Source of the DNA: an uncultured Sutterella sp. | Lineage (GTDB): Bacteria > Pseudomonadota > Gammaproteobacteria > Burkholderiales > Burkholderiaceae_F | Reading direction: 5' to 3' | NCBI GenBank assembly: GCA_905212345.1 | Contig: CAJMEC010000015.1 | Span: forward strand, 1-33,924 | Length of the DNA stretch: 33,924 bases | Shown here: piece after piece, positions 15,504 through 23,215 of the stretch | Layout of the letters: each line of letters begins with the position of its first letter | How positions within the stretch are numbered: the first letter of the stretch is position 1 | Notes under the pieces: generated by a model | Told to the model about the DNA's origin: nothing | What the model saw: the letters and a program-made list of their open reading frames with translations, nothing else | Databases searched by the model: none | Position numbers and translations under genes: made by a program

Positions 15504-16655
15504 TCATGCGTTGGGTCTTAGGGCAAAAAATGGACTCAACGGCAAGTCGGTGTTGGTGCCGTTTAGTTCCACAGCTCGAGCAGCGCAAGCCTCTGAAAAA
15601 AGCTTGGGATTGATGTTTTTAGAATAGGGTGAGTCGCCGGAGGATTCAATTTTGTCAAGGATTTCCCTTAAAGGTTTTTCATCGACAAGAAGATCATAGA
15701 GAACGTGTCGTTTGTATTGCAGGCTTTGGTTAGGTGTTTCCATCGAAGTCATGACCATGGCGATTTTTTCTAACTCTTCAAAATTAAGTGTCGGATCTTT
15801 ACTCCAAGCGATTTCATCAAGTTTTTGATCAACTTCTCGGGCTTTGACTTGACCCTCTTCACGATTAGACAGTTTCTGACTCATTTCGCAGTCCACCTGG
15901 TAATGGATGGCTTGGCTTGTGAAAGAGTCGTATCCGAGTTTGTAGGGGGCGATGAACCAGTAGTCCAAAATTTCACCCGATAAACTGAGTTTTCTAATGC
16001 AAAAACCTAAAAGCGTTGAGGGGGCGGCACACTCAACGAGCCCTTCGCTTAAAACTAAATTGAGACTGGTTTGAACAGGGATCAGTTTGTTGTATTTGTA
16101 AAGAACCCTTAAATTTGCGGAGCGTTTCTTTTCTTCATTTTTGATCAGTGTGACATGGTTGGACCACAAGGGGATCAACTCGTAGAGGTTGGGAAAAAGT
16201 CCCTTAGTTGAAAGCGCTATTTCTCTGAAAGAATCCAGAAGCGGTTGTTGGGCGGGTCGGATTTTTTTTTGTGAAGCTGTCGCGTTATGCATTTTTTTGT
16301 GCAGATCCGGGTATCCGGTGTGAAAACCAAAAAGTGTTCGTAGACTTTGCTGAACTTTTTCAAAAGCGCATTGTTCAAACGGCGCGCCAAAGAATCTGTG
16401 CCCCCAAGCCCGAACGATTCCCGCCACAAATTTAGGGGCAAACCAAACAAAGCCGGCGGGTATTTCAATAAAGCCGTTATAAGAGGCTGAATAGTGGGGA
16501 TATCGACGCAAAAGTTCAGAAGGAAGCAGCAACTGAACCGTATAGTGCTCTTTGACGAAAGCGACAGCTTCGTCTCTGTGCCAAATAAAACCTGGTTTGA
16601 AGAACTCTTGGCATTTGAATGAAAATGCCTGGCTCGATAGATCTTTTGAACTCAT
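15504..16655 (-). CDS. Unknown protein, first gene of the MoxR/VWA operon
   Basis: A 383-residue soluble protein with no recognised family. It is paralogous to its downstream neighbour: shared segments include the LLLPSELLRR region near residue 43, KFVAGIVRAWGHRFFG, LFGFHTGYPDL, LWSNHVT and EIAWSKDPTLNFEELEKIA. The ATG at 16655 has AGGAG seven bases upstream and a promoter-like CATAAATTGAAA-N10-TACCCT element at 16680-16707. A pair of duplicated unknowns placed ahead of a MoxR ATPase and a VWA partner suggests a four-part machine in which these two supply substrate recognition or are the clients. Confidence 0.75.
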   Translation of the reverse strand: MSSKDLSSQAFSFKCQEFFKPGFIWHRDEAVAFVKEHYTVQLLLPSELLRRYPHYSASYNGFIEIPAGFVWFAPKFVAGIVRAWGHRFFGAPFEQCAFEKVQQSLRTLFGFHTGYPDLHKKMHNATASQKKIRPAQQPLLDSFREIALSTKGLFPNLYELIPLWSNHVTLIKNEEKKRSANLRVLYKYNKLIPVQTSLNLVLSEGLVECAAPSTLLGFCIRKLSLSGEILDYWFIAPYKLGYDSFTSQAIHYQVDCEMSQKLSNREEGQVKAREVDQKLDEIAWSKDPTLNFEELEKIAMVMTSMETPNQSLQYKRHVLYDLLVDEKPLREILDKIESSGDSPYSKNINPKLFSEACAARAVELNGTNTDLPLSPFFALRPNA

Positions 16656-16679
16656 AAATAGTCTCCTATGAATGAGAAA

Positions 16680-16707
16680 AGGGTATCGACAGGCGTTTCA
16701 ATTTATG
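16680..16707 (-). promoter_or_regulatory. Promoter-like element CATAAATTGAAA-N10-TACCCT
   Basis: On the minus strand CATAAATTGAAA (16696-16707) is followed after exactly 10 nt by TACCCT (16680-16685), 25 bases upstream of the first gene of the MoxR/VWA operon. Confidence 0.45.
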
Positions 16708-16727
16708 AGGTATTAAGAAAAAAATAG

Positions 16728-16755
16728 CGATCAACGTAAAGAATTTCGTTGATCG
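16728..16755 (-). terminator. Terminator of the PD-(D/E)XK nuclease gene
   Basis: CGATCAACG and CGTTGATCG form a 9-bp stem with a 10-base loop. On the minus strand it is followed by CTATTTTTTTC. It lies about 17 bases after the nuclease stop and separates that gene from the MoxR operon. The plus strand also has a T-run (16762-16767). Confidence 0.85.
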
Positions 16756-16771
16756 GCTAAATTTTTTGGAC

Positions 16772-18025
16772 TTAAAGGTACTTTTTGTCCATGCTGTTTA
16801 AAAGAGTGTTCACTTTATCCCAGACCATATCAGTTAACAAAGAATCTTTTCCAGAAAGCATCATTTCTAACCATTTCACTGAATTAAGCTCTATAGGGAA
16901 TGATTTTGCACTTACAGGATTTTCTTCGCCCCATTTCCACCATGGCCAATACTTAGAATGTCTTTCGTTTCCAAATGCCTTTGTGGCTTCATTTTTTAAC
17001 TCTTGATAAAGAACGGGCTCGATGACTTCGCGGTTGTTATAGCCAGAAATTCCCCAGCAGAACTGAGTCAAGTTTATTTTTTGAGCTTCAAAGTTTATGC
17101 ACCAATTGAGCTGGTTGTTAGCCGGTTTAAACCAAAATCCGGCAAAGCCCGAATTGATTTCATCCGGTTCTGTATATTCCAGCTTCAAGGGAAAATTATT
17201 TATCTCTTCACATTGTTTTGAAAGAGTTTGGCAAAAGGTTTTCCATGCTTCTTTTCGTAGCTCGGGGAAGGCCTCATAGATTGCCATAGCAGCGGCAAGA
17301 TTTTGCGGATCTTTTAATGTTTTTAAAAGGATTTTATCTGTCATGGGCGCTTCTCCCGCAACATTTTGTCTAAGAAAACGAACAAATAATTCCACAAAAT
17401 ACCGGACACTCGGAGCTAATGAAAATTTAGCCGCAGTTTCAAGTACCTTACTCAGTTGTAGAAAATCGACTTGAATAATTTTTGAGCGAAAAATGCTGTT
17501 TGAATTAATTGACCATTCTGTCGGTTCATGGTCAGAAAGGTAGACAATAGTCCAGTTTTTTATGTCTCTTTGAGTTTCAAGCCATTGAGCGTAAGTTTGA
17601 AGTTGATCTTTTCCATCATTGGCCCAAGGTTTATTTTCAATGCAAATAGCACTATCGGCATTTCGGATCAAAATATCCATTCGACCATTGGGAATCGTGT
17701 ATTCAACAGCAATGAAGGTTGAATCTCCAAATTTGGGAATGCTAATAAAAGATTTACCGTTTTCCTGGCTAGATAGTACTGGTAACTTTCTGAGAAGTTG
17801 GCAAAACGCATCTAAAAATAATTCACCTTGCTCATGACGCTCCTTAGGGTTGAAAAGGAATGCCAAGACACGTGAAATATCTGTTTCACCAGGATTAAAT
17901 AAGCTTATAGGGGCAAAGTTTTCTGCTAAGCGGCTGGCGTAATTTGCCTGATTTAACTTTTCAGCGTTAAGCAGTGCTTTGACCACTTGGAGTAATTGAG
18001 AAACGTTCCGTGTTTCTTCGCTCAT
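16772..18025 (-). CDS. PD-(D/E)XK nuclease superfamily protein
   Basis: A 417-residue protein with a PD-(D/E)XK core of the PDDEXK_4 type. The core is RMDILIRNADSAICIENKPWA, in which Asp, then Glu-Asn-Lys, are the metal and catalytic residues, followed by DQLQTYAQWL. The N-terminal part has NFAPISLFNPGETDISRVLAFLFNP, also typical of this group. The C-terminal 200 residues are mixed and Trp-rich (FWFKPANNQLNWCINFEAQ). Members occur in defence and restriction-like contexts, where their targets are mostly unknown. No clear ribosome site precedes the ATG. It follows the acidic small gene at 18070-18429 by 44 bases in the same direction and is ended by a good terminator. Confidence 0.8.
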   Translation of the reverse strand: MSEETRNVSQLLQVVKALLNAEKLNQANYASRLAENFAPISLFNPGETDISRVLAFLFNPKERHEQGELFLDAFCQLLRKLPVLSSQENGKSFISIPKFGDSTFIAVEYTIPNGRMDILIRNADSAICIENKPWANDGKDQLQTYAQWLETQRDIKNWTIVYLSDHEPTEWSINSNSIFRSKIIQVDFLQLSKVLETAAKFSLAPSVRYFVELFVRFLRQNVAGEAPMTDKILLKTLKDPQNLAAAMAIYEAFPELRKEAWKTFCQTLSKQCEEINNFPLKLEYTEPDEINSGFAGFWFKPANNQLNWCINFEAQKINLTQFCWGISGYNNREVIEPVLYQELKNEATKAFGNERHSKYWPWWKWGEENPVSAKSFPIELNSVKWLEMMLSGKDSLLTDMVWDKVNTLLNSMDKKYL

Positions 18026-18069
18026 AATTCAAATCTGCATCTAATGCTAAACGGGGACAGTATAAAACT

Positions 18070-18429
18070 TTACAAATCGAAAGTTGGGAGGCGTACAGAT
18101 CCATATGAGCTATTTTTAGCAATAATTCCATCCCACCAATTGGCTTGAGCGATGGTAATTAGCATTTTGGACAAACCAACGAGAGTTTCATCGTCATCGC
18201 CGTCATCAATGCAAAGTAATTCGATTTCTTCGATAATTTTATCGACTGCATCCTGCCGGGACCAAGCGATCTCACAGTAATTGTCTTCAACCAGTTCCGT
18301 GATTCTGTCTTCGTCACTTTTGTAGTCTTCGGGATCAAGCGCTTCCGCTTTATAGGCGGCAATAAATTCTTCTTCGTCATAGAGATCCACTTTAAAGTTT
18401 TCGATATCGATAGCGATGAAGTTCATCAT
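18070..18429 (-). CDS. Small, very acidic protein
   Basis: A 119-residue protein with about 31 Asp/Glu against about 9 Lys/Arg, giving a net charge near -20. Acidic clusters lie at 18-21 (DEEE) and near 85 (DDGDDDE). I do not recognise a family. AAGGAG lies about nine bases before the first of two ATGs. It has its own promoter-like element at 18478-18505 and directly precedes the PD-(D/E)XK nuclease gene. Acidic partners of nucleases are often inhibitors or DNA mimics, so an immunity or control role is possible, but this is inference from charge and position. Confidence 0.7.
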   Translation of the reverse strand: MMNFIAIDIENFKVDLYDEEEFIAAYKAEALDPEDYKSDEDRITELVEDNYCEIAWSRQDAVDKIIEEIELLCIDDGDDDETLVGLSKMLITIAQANWWDGIIAKNSSYGSVRLPTFDL

Positions 18430-18477
18430 GTTTTTCTGCTCCTTATGAGGGCATTCGTTAACTTTTTATCTATTGAA

Positions 18478-18505
18478 AGAATACTCACAATAGCTTCACT
18501 TTATG
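18478..18505 (-). promoter_or_regulatory. Promoter-like element CATAAAGTGAAG-N10-TATTCT
   Basis: On the minus strand CATAAAGTGAAG (18494-18505) sits within a CTTCA-N5-TGAAG palindrome and is followed after 10 nt by TATTCT (18478-18483), upstream of the acidic protein gene. Confidence 0.5.
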
Positions 18506-18519
18506 AAGTATTTATTGTC

Positions 18520-18618
18520 TCAATAGCCTCTGATCTTTGATTGCTTAATGAGAAATTCTTTGTTGGATTCTTCTTTACCAAAAAGGTCAACAACATAATC
18601 ACCAACAACCCTACGCAT
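18520..18618 (-). CDS. Small ORF, 32 residues
   Basis: An ATG at 18618 preceded by AGGAG at seven bases opens a 32-codon frame that starts MRRVVGDYVVDLFGKEES and ends in a basic stretch, KQSKIRGY. It has its own promoter-like element 41 bases upstream (18659-18686), and a second copy of that element separates it from the acidic gene downstream. The ribosome site plus dedicated promoter make a real small gene likely. No signal peptide or membrane segment is seen. The function is unknown. Confidence 0.5.
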   Translation of the reverse strand: MRRVVGDYVVDLFGKEESNKEFLIKQSKIRGY

Positions 18619-18658
18619 GGTTGACTCCTAGTTGAGTTTCTATCTTTATTCTGAAATT

Positions 18659-18686
18659 AGGATAATGCTTAAGGCTTCATTTTATG
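18659..18686 (-). promoter_or_regulatory. Promoter-like element CATAAAATGAAG-N10-TATCCT
   Basis: On the minus strand CATAAAATGAAG (18675-18686) lies within a CTTCA-N5-TGAAG palindrome and is followed after 10 nt by TATCCT (18659-18664), upstream of the 32-codon ORF. Confidence 0.5.
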
Positions 18687-18743
18687 AAGGTTTAATATCC
18701 AAAAAAATGATGTTCTCAATCTTGGATATCGGTCTTTATTTTT

Positions 18744-18865
18744 AAAAACTCACTAGGAAAATGTTAGATATTCCCAAAAACTCGCTTGGAAAATGTAAGA
18801 TTTTTGGAAAAAGTCGCTAGGAAAACGTAATTTTTCGTGTTAAAGTGACTAAAAAATGTAATTAG
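18744..18865. repeat. Four direct repeats at exact 32-bp period
   Basis: Copies begin at 18744, 18776, 18808 and 18840, each about 26 bp, separated by short variable spacers. The shared core is close to TCGCTAGGAAAATGTAA. Copies 1-3 agree at most positions and copy 4 is more diverged. A 32-bp step is about three helical turns, so all four face the same side of the DNA. The array ends 13 bases before the AAA_14/DUF4143 start, where it could act as an autoregulatory operator array. It has too few copies and too little conservation for CRISPR. Confidence 0.75.
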
Positions 18866-18878
18866 AGCGACGAAATCT

Positions 18879-20198
18879 ATGCTTAAGCGAAAAATTGAAA
18901 AAACACTCTTGAATTGGCTCAATACGGAAAATCGGAATCCGTTGATTTTGAAAGGCTGTAGGCAATGCGGAAAAACATTTTCTGTGTTGCGATTCGCTCA
19001 ACAACACTACAAACAGGTTGTGTATTTGAATTTCTTCGAAAATCCGGATTACAGAACGATTTTTGAAGGATCGCTTAAAGTTGACGATGTCGTCTTAATG
19101 ATGAGTGCGTTTGTCGGTGCAAACGTTCGCTTTATCCCTCACGAGACAGTCATTGTCTTAGATGAAATTCAAGAATGCCCCAGAGCTCGTGCGGCTTTGA
19201 AATTTTTCAAGCTGGATGGTCGTTTTGACGTTTTAGCAACGGGTTCGTTATTGGGTATCAGTGGCTATCGTTCGGAAGACTATTCTGTACCGGTAGGTTA
19301 TGAAACAATCATTGATATGTTTCCGTTGGATTTTGAGGAATTCCTTTGGGCCAATGGGATTGAGGATTCTTTGATAGTTCTTCTAAAGCAGTGTCTGGAA
19401 GAGGAAAGGCCCGTTCCTGAAGCGTTGCACCAACGGATGAGAGACTTATTGCTGCAATATGTTGTTGTGGGCGGAATGCCTCATATTGTTGATCAGTTCA
19501 TTAAAGAAAAAAATGTCGCCTTCGTTCGTGAAGAGCAAAAGCTTTTGATCCGCTCGTTTGAGGACGATATGGTCAAATATGCACAAGGTGCAGATAAATC
19601 ACGAATTCGTGAGTGTTTTGAATCGATTCCGAAGCAACTTGCTCGAGACAAGAAGAAATTCCAATTTTCTTTGATTAAAAAGACAGCGCGTTCTAACCAG
19701 TATGTTGGAAGTCTTCAATGGCTGGAAGATACAGGTTTAATTCGTCGTTGCTATAACTTGACACTGCCTGAATTGCCACTCGAGGGTAATGCTTGTCAGG
19801 ATAAGTTCAAAGTCTATATGGCTGACACCGGTCTTTTTGTCGGGATGTTGGAAGACGGTACGGAGCGTGATATTTTGCAAGGTGATCTCTTTGGGTATAA
19901 AGGGGCGATTTTTGAAAATTTAGTGGCGGATTTCTTCATCAAAATGAAAAGGCCTTTGTATTACTTCCAAAAAGATACAGGGCTAGAGGTCGATTTTGTT
20001 ATGCGTTACAAGGGTGCGGCAGTTTTGCTGGAAGTGAAAGCAACTTCTGGTAATACGAAAAGCACGCGCACTATTTTGAAGCATCCGGAGAAGTATCACG
20101 TGCATTCGGCCATAAAACTCGGGGACTACAACGTGGGCCGTCGTGAACAGCTTTTGACTTTGCCCTTATATATGGGATTTTTGCTTACTGAGCGGTGA
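18879..20198 (+). CDS. AAA_14 / DUF4143 ATPase
   Basis: A 439-residue protein with an N-terminal AAA_14 ATPase: Walker A GCRQCGKT (26-33), Walker B VIVLDEIQE (91-99, Asp95 Glu96) and sensor ATGSLLG. It has a C-terminal DUF4143 domain with the nuclease-like strand pattern DTGLEVDFVMRYKGAAVLLEVKA. These ATPases are widespread in gut bacteria, and their role is unsettled. The C-terminal D...EVK pattern is that of a PD-(D/E)XK fold. No good ribosome site is seen before the ATG at 18879. Four phased direct repeats lie immediately upstream. The NERD-helicase gene follows in the same direction, 50-70 bases on. Confidence 0.88.
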   Translation: MLKRKIEKTLLNWLNTENRNPLILKGCRQCGKTFSVLRFAQQHYKQVVYLNFFENPDYRTIFEGSLKVDDVVLMMSAFVGANVRFIPHETVIVLDEIQECPRARAALKFFKLDGRFDVLATGSLLGISGYRSEDYSVPVGYETIIDMFPLDFEEFLWANGIEDSLIVLLKQCLEEERPVPEALHQRMRDLLLQYVVVGGMPHIVDQFIKEKNVAFVREEQKLLIRSFEDDMVKYAQGADKSRIRECFESIPKQLARDKKKFQFSLIKKTARSNQYVGSLQWLEDTGLIRRCYNLTLPELPLEGNACQDKFKVYMADTGLFVGMLEDGTERDILQGDLFGYKGAIFENLVADFFIKMKRPLYYFQKDTGLEVDFVMRYKGAAVLLEVKATSGNTKSTRTILKHPEKYHVHSAIKLGDYNVGRREQLLTLPLYMGFLLTER

Positions 20199-20268
20199 GG
20201 TCAAGAGGATCGAAATCATCTCTTTAAGACAAAGAGCGTCTGAATTAATGGCACGTAGAGGTATTCAT

Positions 20269-21870
20269 ATGGACGAACAAAAGGCCAGACAGGGTGAGAT
20301 TGCTGAGTTAATTGTGAAGAAAAAATTGGAAGATTTGCCACCGACATATTCTGTAATCGCAAACGTGGATATTGCGGATGAAGGTAAAAGTTCTGAACTG
20401 GATACCGTTGTGGTTACACCGACCGGCGTTATTGTTGTCTTAGAAGTTAAAGCAGGTGATCTAATAGTGGATGAGTCCGGACACGTGGTGCGTGATTATG
20501 GAGCTGGAGGTCAAAAGGATATCGTTAAACAGTTAAATAGACAGGGAGGAATTGCCAGAAATCGTTTGGCTGCTCTTGCGAAGAATCTGACTATTCGCTC
20601 ATTTCTCGTTTTACCAACTGGGAAACTAGATGGATACGGAATAGGGATTGATTCGACCAGAGTCATTGACGCGGATCGTATGGATGAACTCTGCAATATC
20701 ATTTTGGACTGCGACCGATTGCCGCATAGTCACGACGTCTCTAAAGATACAATCGTCGAGTTTTTAGAAAATCATTGTGTTGTCAAACAAAGTTTGAGTT
20801 CCATTTCTGAAACGCTGGATATACGATGCCGGGAATTGTCTTCAGGATTGGCTACTTGGATTCCCAGAATTGAATCGCCTTTGGCTGTTGTAGAAGTTAA
20901 TGCACCGGCCGGTGCCGGTAAAACGCAGCTTGCGTTGTCGCTTTTACAAAAAGCCCATCAAGAAAAAAGAAGTGCCTGGTACATCAACACGACCCGCAAT
21001 ATTGCTCAGAAACTTCAAGATCATCCCATTAATCAGCATGTTGAATTCATCGGTACGTGGCATGAATTGGCGATTGAGAAAACCCGAGCTGAAGATCCTG
21101 CAGATATTGATTCACTGAAATTAAGCCAGTATTTCAATGACGTGTCTGAGGCGTTTGTTCAGAAATTAGAAGATGGTAACTATTCCATTGATTGCATCGT
21201 GTTGGATGATGCTCAAGATTTGAAATCCGATTGGGTGGAGGCGTTAACGCAGGCTCTATCATCCGATGGAACACTTTACGTCTTGTCAGATCCCAATTTC
21301 AAAACTGGTGAAACTGTTGAATTTACTGAATCTGTCCGAGTGAATTCCGAAGAAACCGCTCGCGTACCGCAGAGGGTAACGCAGGTCATCAATGAACTGG
21401 CGCTTACCTCTAGCCCTCTGGTCTCTACGAGTCCCTATCAAGGGGATGTTCCTGCTTTTTTCACCTATAGCGGTCCCGCGCAACTTTTAAAAGAAACGAG
21501 AAGGGCAGTTGATGAAGCTCGAAAAGAGGGCTTTTCTGATGATCAAATCGCCATCTTGACGATGAAGGGACGTCATTCGTCAGAGATTTTATGTTCACCA
21601 ACACTAGGATCAGACAAATATTCGCTTAAACAACCGTTGGATGAGTTTAAAAACGGTCGTCAGCTCTTTAGTGACGGAACGCTTTTTAACGATACGGTGA
21701 GACGTTTTAAAGGACTTCAGGCGCCGTGCATTATTTTGACAGAAGTGGATTTTGATGAATTAGACGACCAAAGCAAGTCTTTGCTTTATTTAGGCATGAC
21801 TCGGGCTTCTATGAGTTTGAAAATCGTTTTAACGGGCGCTTTTGCTCAAAAATTAGCCGCTTGTCTCTGA
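20269..21870 (+). CDS. NERD nuclease-domain / superfamily 1 helicase-like protein
   Basis: A protein of about 533 residues. The N-terminal NERD domain carries a PD-(D/E)XK-like core, SSELDTVVVTPTGVIVVLEVKAG, with Asp45, Glu59 and Lys61. The rest is an SF1 helicase-like ATPase with Walker A APAGAGKT (212-219), motif II LDDAQD (around 312-317, Asp-Asp-Ala-Gln) and a UvrD-like C-terminal motif, LLYLGMTRASMSLKIVL. It should bind and cut or unwind DNA. NERD-helicase fusions occur in defence islands. The open frame starts at 20248, but the ATG at 20269 has AGAGG seven bases upstream and is preferred. It is converging on the WYL regulator. Confidence 0.83.
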   Translation: MDEQKARQGEIAELIVKKKLEDLPPTYSVIANVDIADEGKSSELDTVVVTPTGVIVVLEVKAGDLIVDESGHVVRDYGAGGQKDIVKQLNRQGGIARNRLAALAKNLTIRSFLVLPTGKLDGYGIGIDSTRVIDADRMDELCNIILDCDRLPHSHDVSKDTIVEFLENHCVVKQSLSSISETLDIRCRELSSGLATWIPRIESPLAVVEVNAPAGAGKTQLALSLLQKAHQEKRSAWYINTTRNIAQKLQDHPINQHVEFIGTWHELAIEKTRAEDPADIDSLKLSQYFNDVSEAFVQKLEDGNYSIDCIVLDDAQDLKSDWVEALTQALSSDGTLYVLSDPNFKTGETVEFTESVRVNSEETARVPQRVTQVINELALTSSPLVSTSPYQGDVPAFFTYSGPAQLLKETRRAVDEARKEGFSDDQIAILTMKGRHSSEILCSPTLGSDKYSLKQPLDEFKNGRQLFSDGTLFNDTVRRFKGLQAPCIILTEVDFDELDDQSKSLLYLGMTRASMSLKIVLTGAFAQKLAACL

Positions 21871-21908
21871 GTGATCCAAGCGGCGATAGTCCATAATGTT
21901 TCGGACTC

Positions 21909-22889
21909 TTAGAGTTTGAGCTTCTCCACTCGAACGATTTGGGCTTCTTGTTCCCACATTTTGATCCAACCGTCTAGCAAAATGCTGTCAACCAGATCGG
22001 CTTCCAAGCGGTATAAACCCTTCTCCGGTTCTGTGATCTTTTGAGAGCGGTTAAAGGGAGACTCTTCCAAATAGGTTTTCGTTTGAGGATTTTTAAAGTC
22101 CAAAATCAGATGGATTAGTCTGGTCTTATCACCTGTGTAATTAAAGTGACGACTCTTAATGTAATCCTTGACCTTAAAGCCCGAGACGCCCTGAGCGTTG
22201 TCTTTTAATTGCTTGACAGAATCAATGCGATGAAGGGCTAAATGACGGTAGTTATCGTAGCCGTCAAATTGACAAACCAAATACAAACGACCGTCCTGCT
22301 GAACTAAGCCCAATGGACTCAAAATAGCTTCTTTCTTTTCACCTTCTGCGTTGTGATACTTAACCTGAATTTTCTTCTCTTCGTATAAGGCATTGGTGAC
22401 ATCATCGAAAATTCTTGGCAGCACCTGAGGCGGAATGCGGGGAAGTGTGTCCGATACAACCGCGATCTTATCTAACCAATGACGCTCTTTTGTGACGTGG
22501 CCAAGTGGGGTGTCGAGTTTATCCATCGCAGCGTTAAAGAACGGATCCAGAGTTTTGGCAAGCTTTCCGGGTAATTGATACTTTAAATATTCTTGAATCA
22601 ACTTTAGCAATAAAGATTCTTGCGGCGATGGAGACAAGAAAGAAAAAGTGTTGCTGAAAGAGGCGAGGCGGTAGCCGTAGGGGCGAGAACGTGTATCACG
22701 CTCGACCGGGATTTCATCTGATTCCGCAAGCTCTTTGAGATAACGCTGCAATGTGAGTGTTTCAATTTCAATGCCGGCAGATTTCAAGCTTTGCATGATT
22801 TCTGCCGAGGTTACCCAATGTCTGGGAAGACGTTTGATGATTTCTAAATAGATCAAAGCTTGAGAGAATCCGGATGATGTGCGTGCCAT
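21909..22889 (-). CDS. WYL-domain transcriptional regulator
   Basis: A 326-residue regulator. It has an N-terminal winged helix (residues about 10-70, QALIYLEIIKRLP, TLQRYLKELAE), a WYL domain around 165-245 (ILSPLGLVQQDGRLYLVCQFDGYDNYRHLALHRIDSV) and a C-terminal WCX-like extension. The WYL domain binds nucleic acids or nucleotides, and such regulators (BrxR, CapW types) commonly control phage-defence loci. It is divergent from the GIY-YIG/methylase/helicase cassette across a 326-base gap, so it probably represses that cassette. The start has GAGG eight bases upstream. It also converges with the NERD-helicase gene, with only a weak hairpin between. Confidence 0.85.
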   Translation of the reverse strand: MARTSSGFSQALIYLEIIKRLPRHWVTSAEIMQSLKSAGIEIETLTLQRYLKELAESDEIPVERDTRSRPYGYRLASFSNTFSFLSPSPQESLLLKLIQEYLKYQLPGKLAKTLDPFFNAAMDKLDTPLGHVTKERHWLDKIAVVSDTLPRIPPQVLPRIFDDVTNALYEEKKIQVKYHNAEGEKKEAILSPLGLVQQDGRLYLVCQFDGYDNYRHLALHRIDSVKQLKDNAQGVSGFKVKDYIKSRHFNYTGDKTRLIHLILDFKNPQTKTYLEESPFNRSQKITEPEKGLYRLEADLVDSILLDGWIKMWEQEAQIVRVEKLKL

Positions 22890-23215
22890 AATGATTGCCT
22901 CATAAAATGCAGTTGTAAGTTTATACCAGACACAAGGTTGTTTTAATTTTTGAGATCCGAGGTGGTGAAGGAATAGCTTCTTATTTTCAGTGTATATAGT
23001 TTTAAGAGAAGCAATCCTTACATAATAAGGGGAAGTTTGAAGTGAGTTTTGACATCAGTTTCGACATTAGAATAGTCCTTTAGTTTAATAATGCTAATTT
23101 TTAGCAGTCCCTCTAATATCGATACTTCAATGGGAAATTTTTCGCCACTTGGACAAATATGCGGATATTGTTAATAATGTTAAAGTACAAAATTTGAGAC
23201 TTTAGGAGAATCTAT
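22890..23215. promoter_or_regulatory. Divergent control region of the defence cassette
   Basis: This 326-base stretch has no gene. It holds a good plus-strand promoter, TTGGAC (23149-23154), a 17-base spacer and TAATAA (23172-23177), before the GIY-YIG gene. Further upstream are two adjacent 12-bp near-repeats, TTTTGACATCAG (23047-23058) and TTTCGACATTAG (23059-23070), and a small hairpin TGCTAA-TTT-TTAGCA (23092-23106). The tandem repeat is a candidate site for the WYL regulator. Confidence 0.5.

Noticed and set aside
18744..18865. Repeats considered as a CRISPR array
   Set aside because: Only four copies, repeats of about 26 bp with spacers of only about 6 bp, poor identity, and no cas genes nearby.
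22901..22912. CATAAAATGCAG, similar to the promoter-like element
   Set aside because: The 10-nt spacing gives no good -10 box. On its strand the next gene start is over 300 bases away, so it is probably chance.
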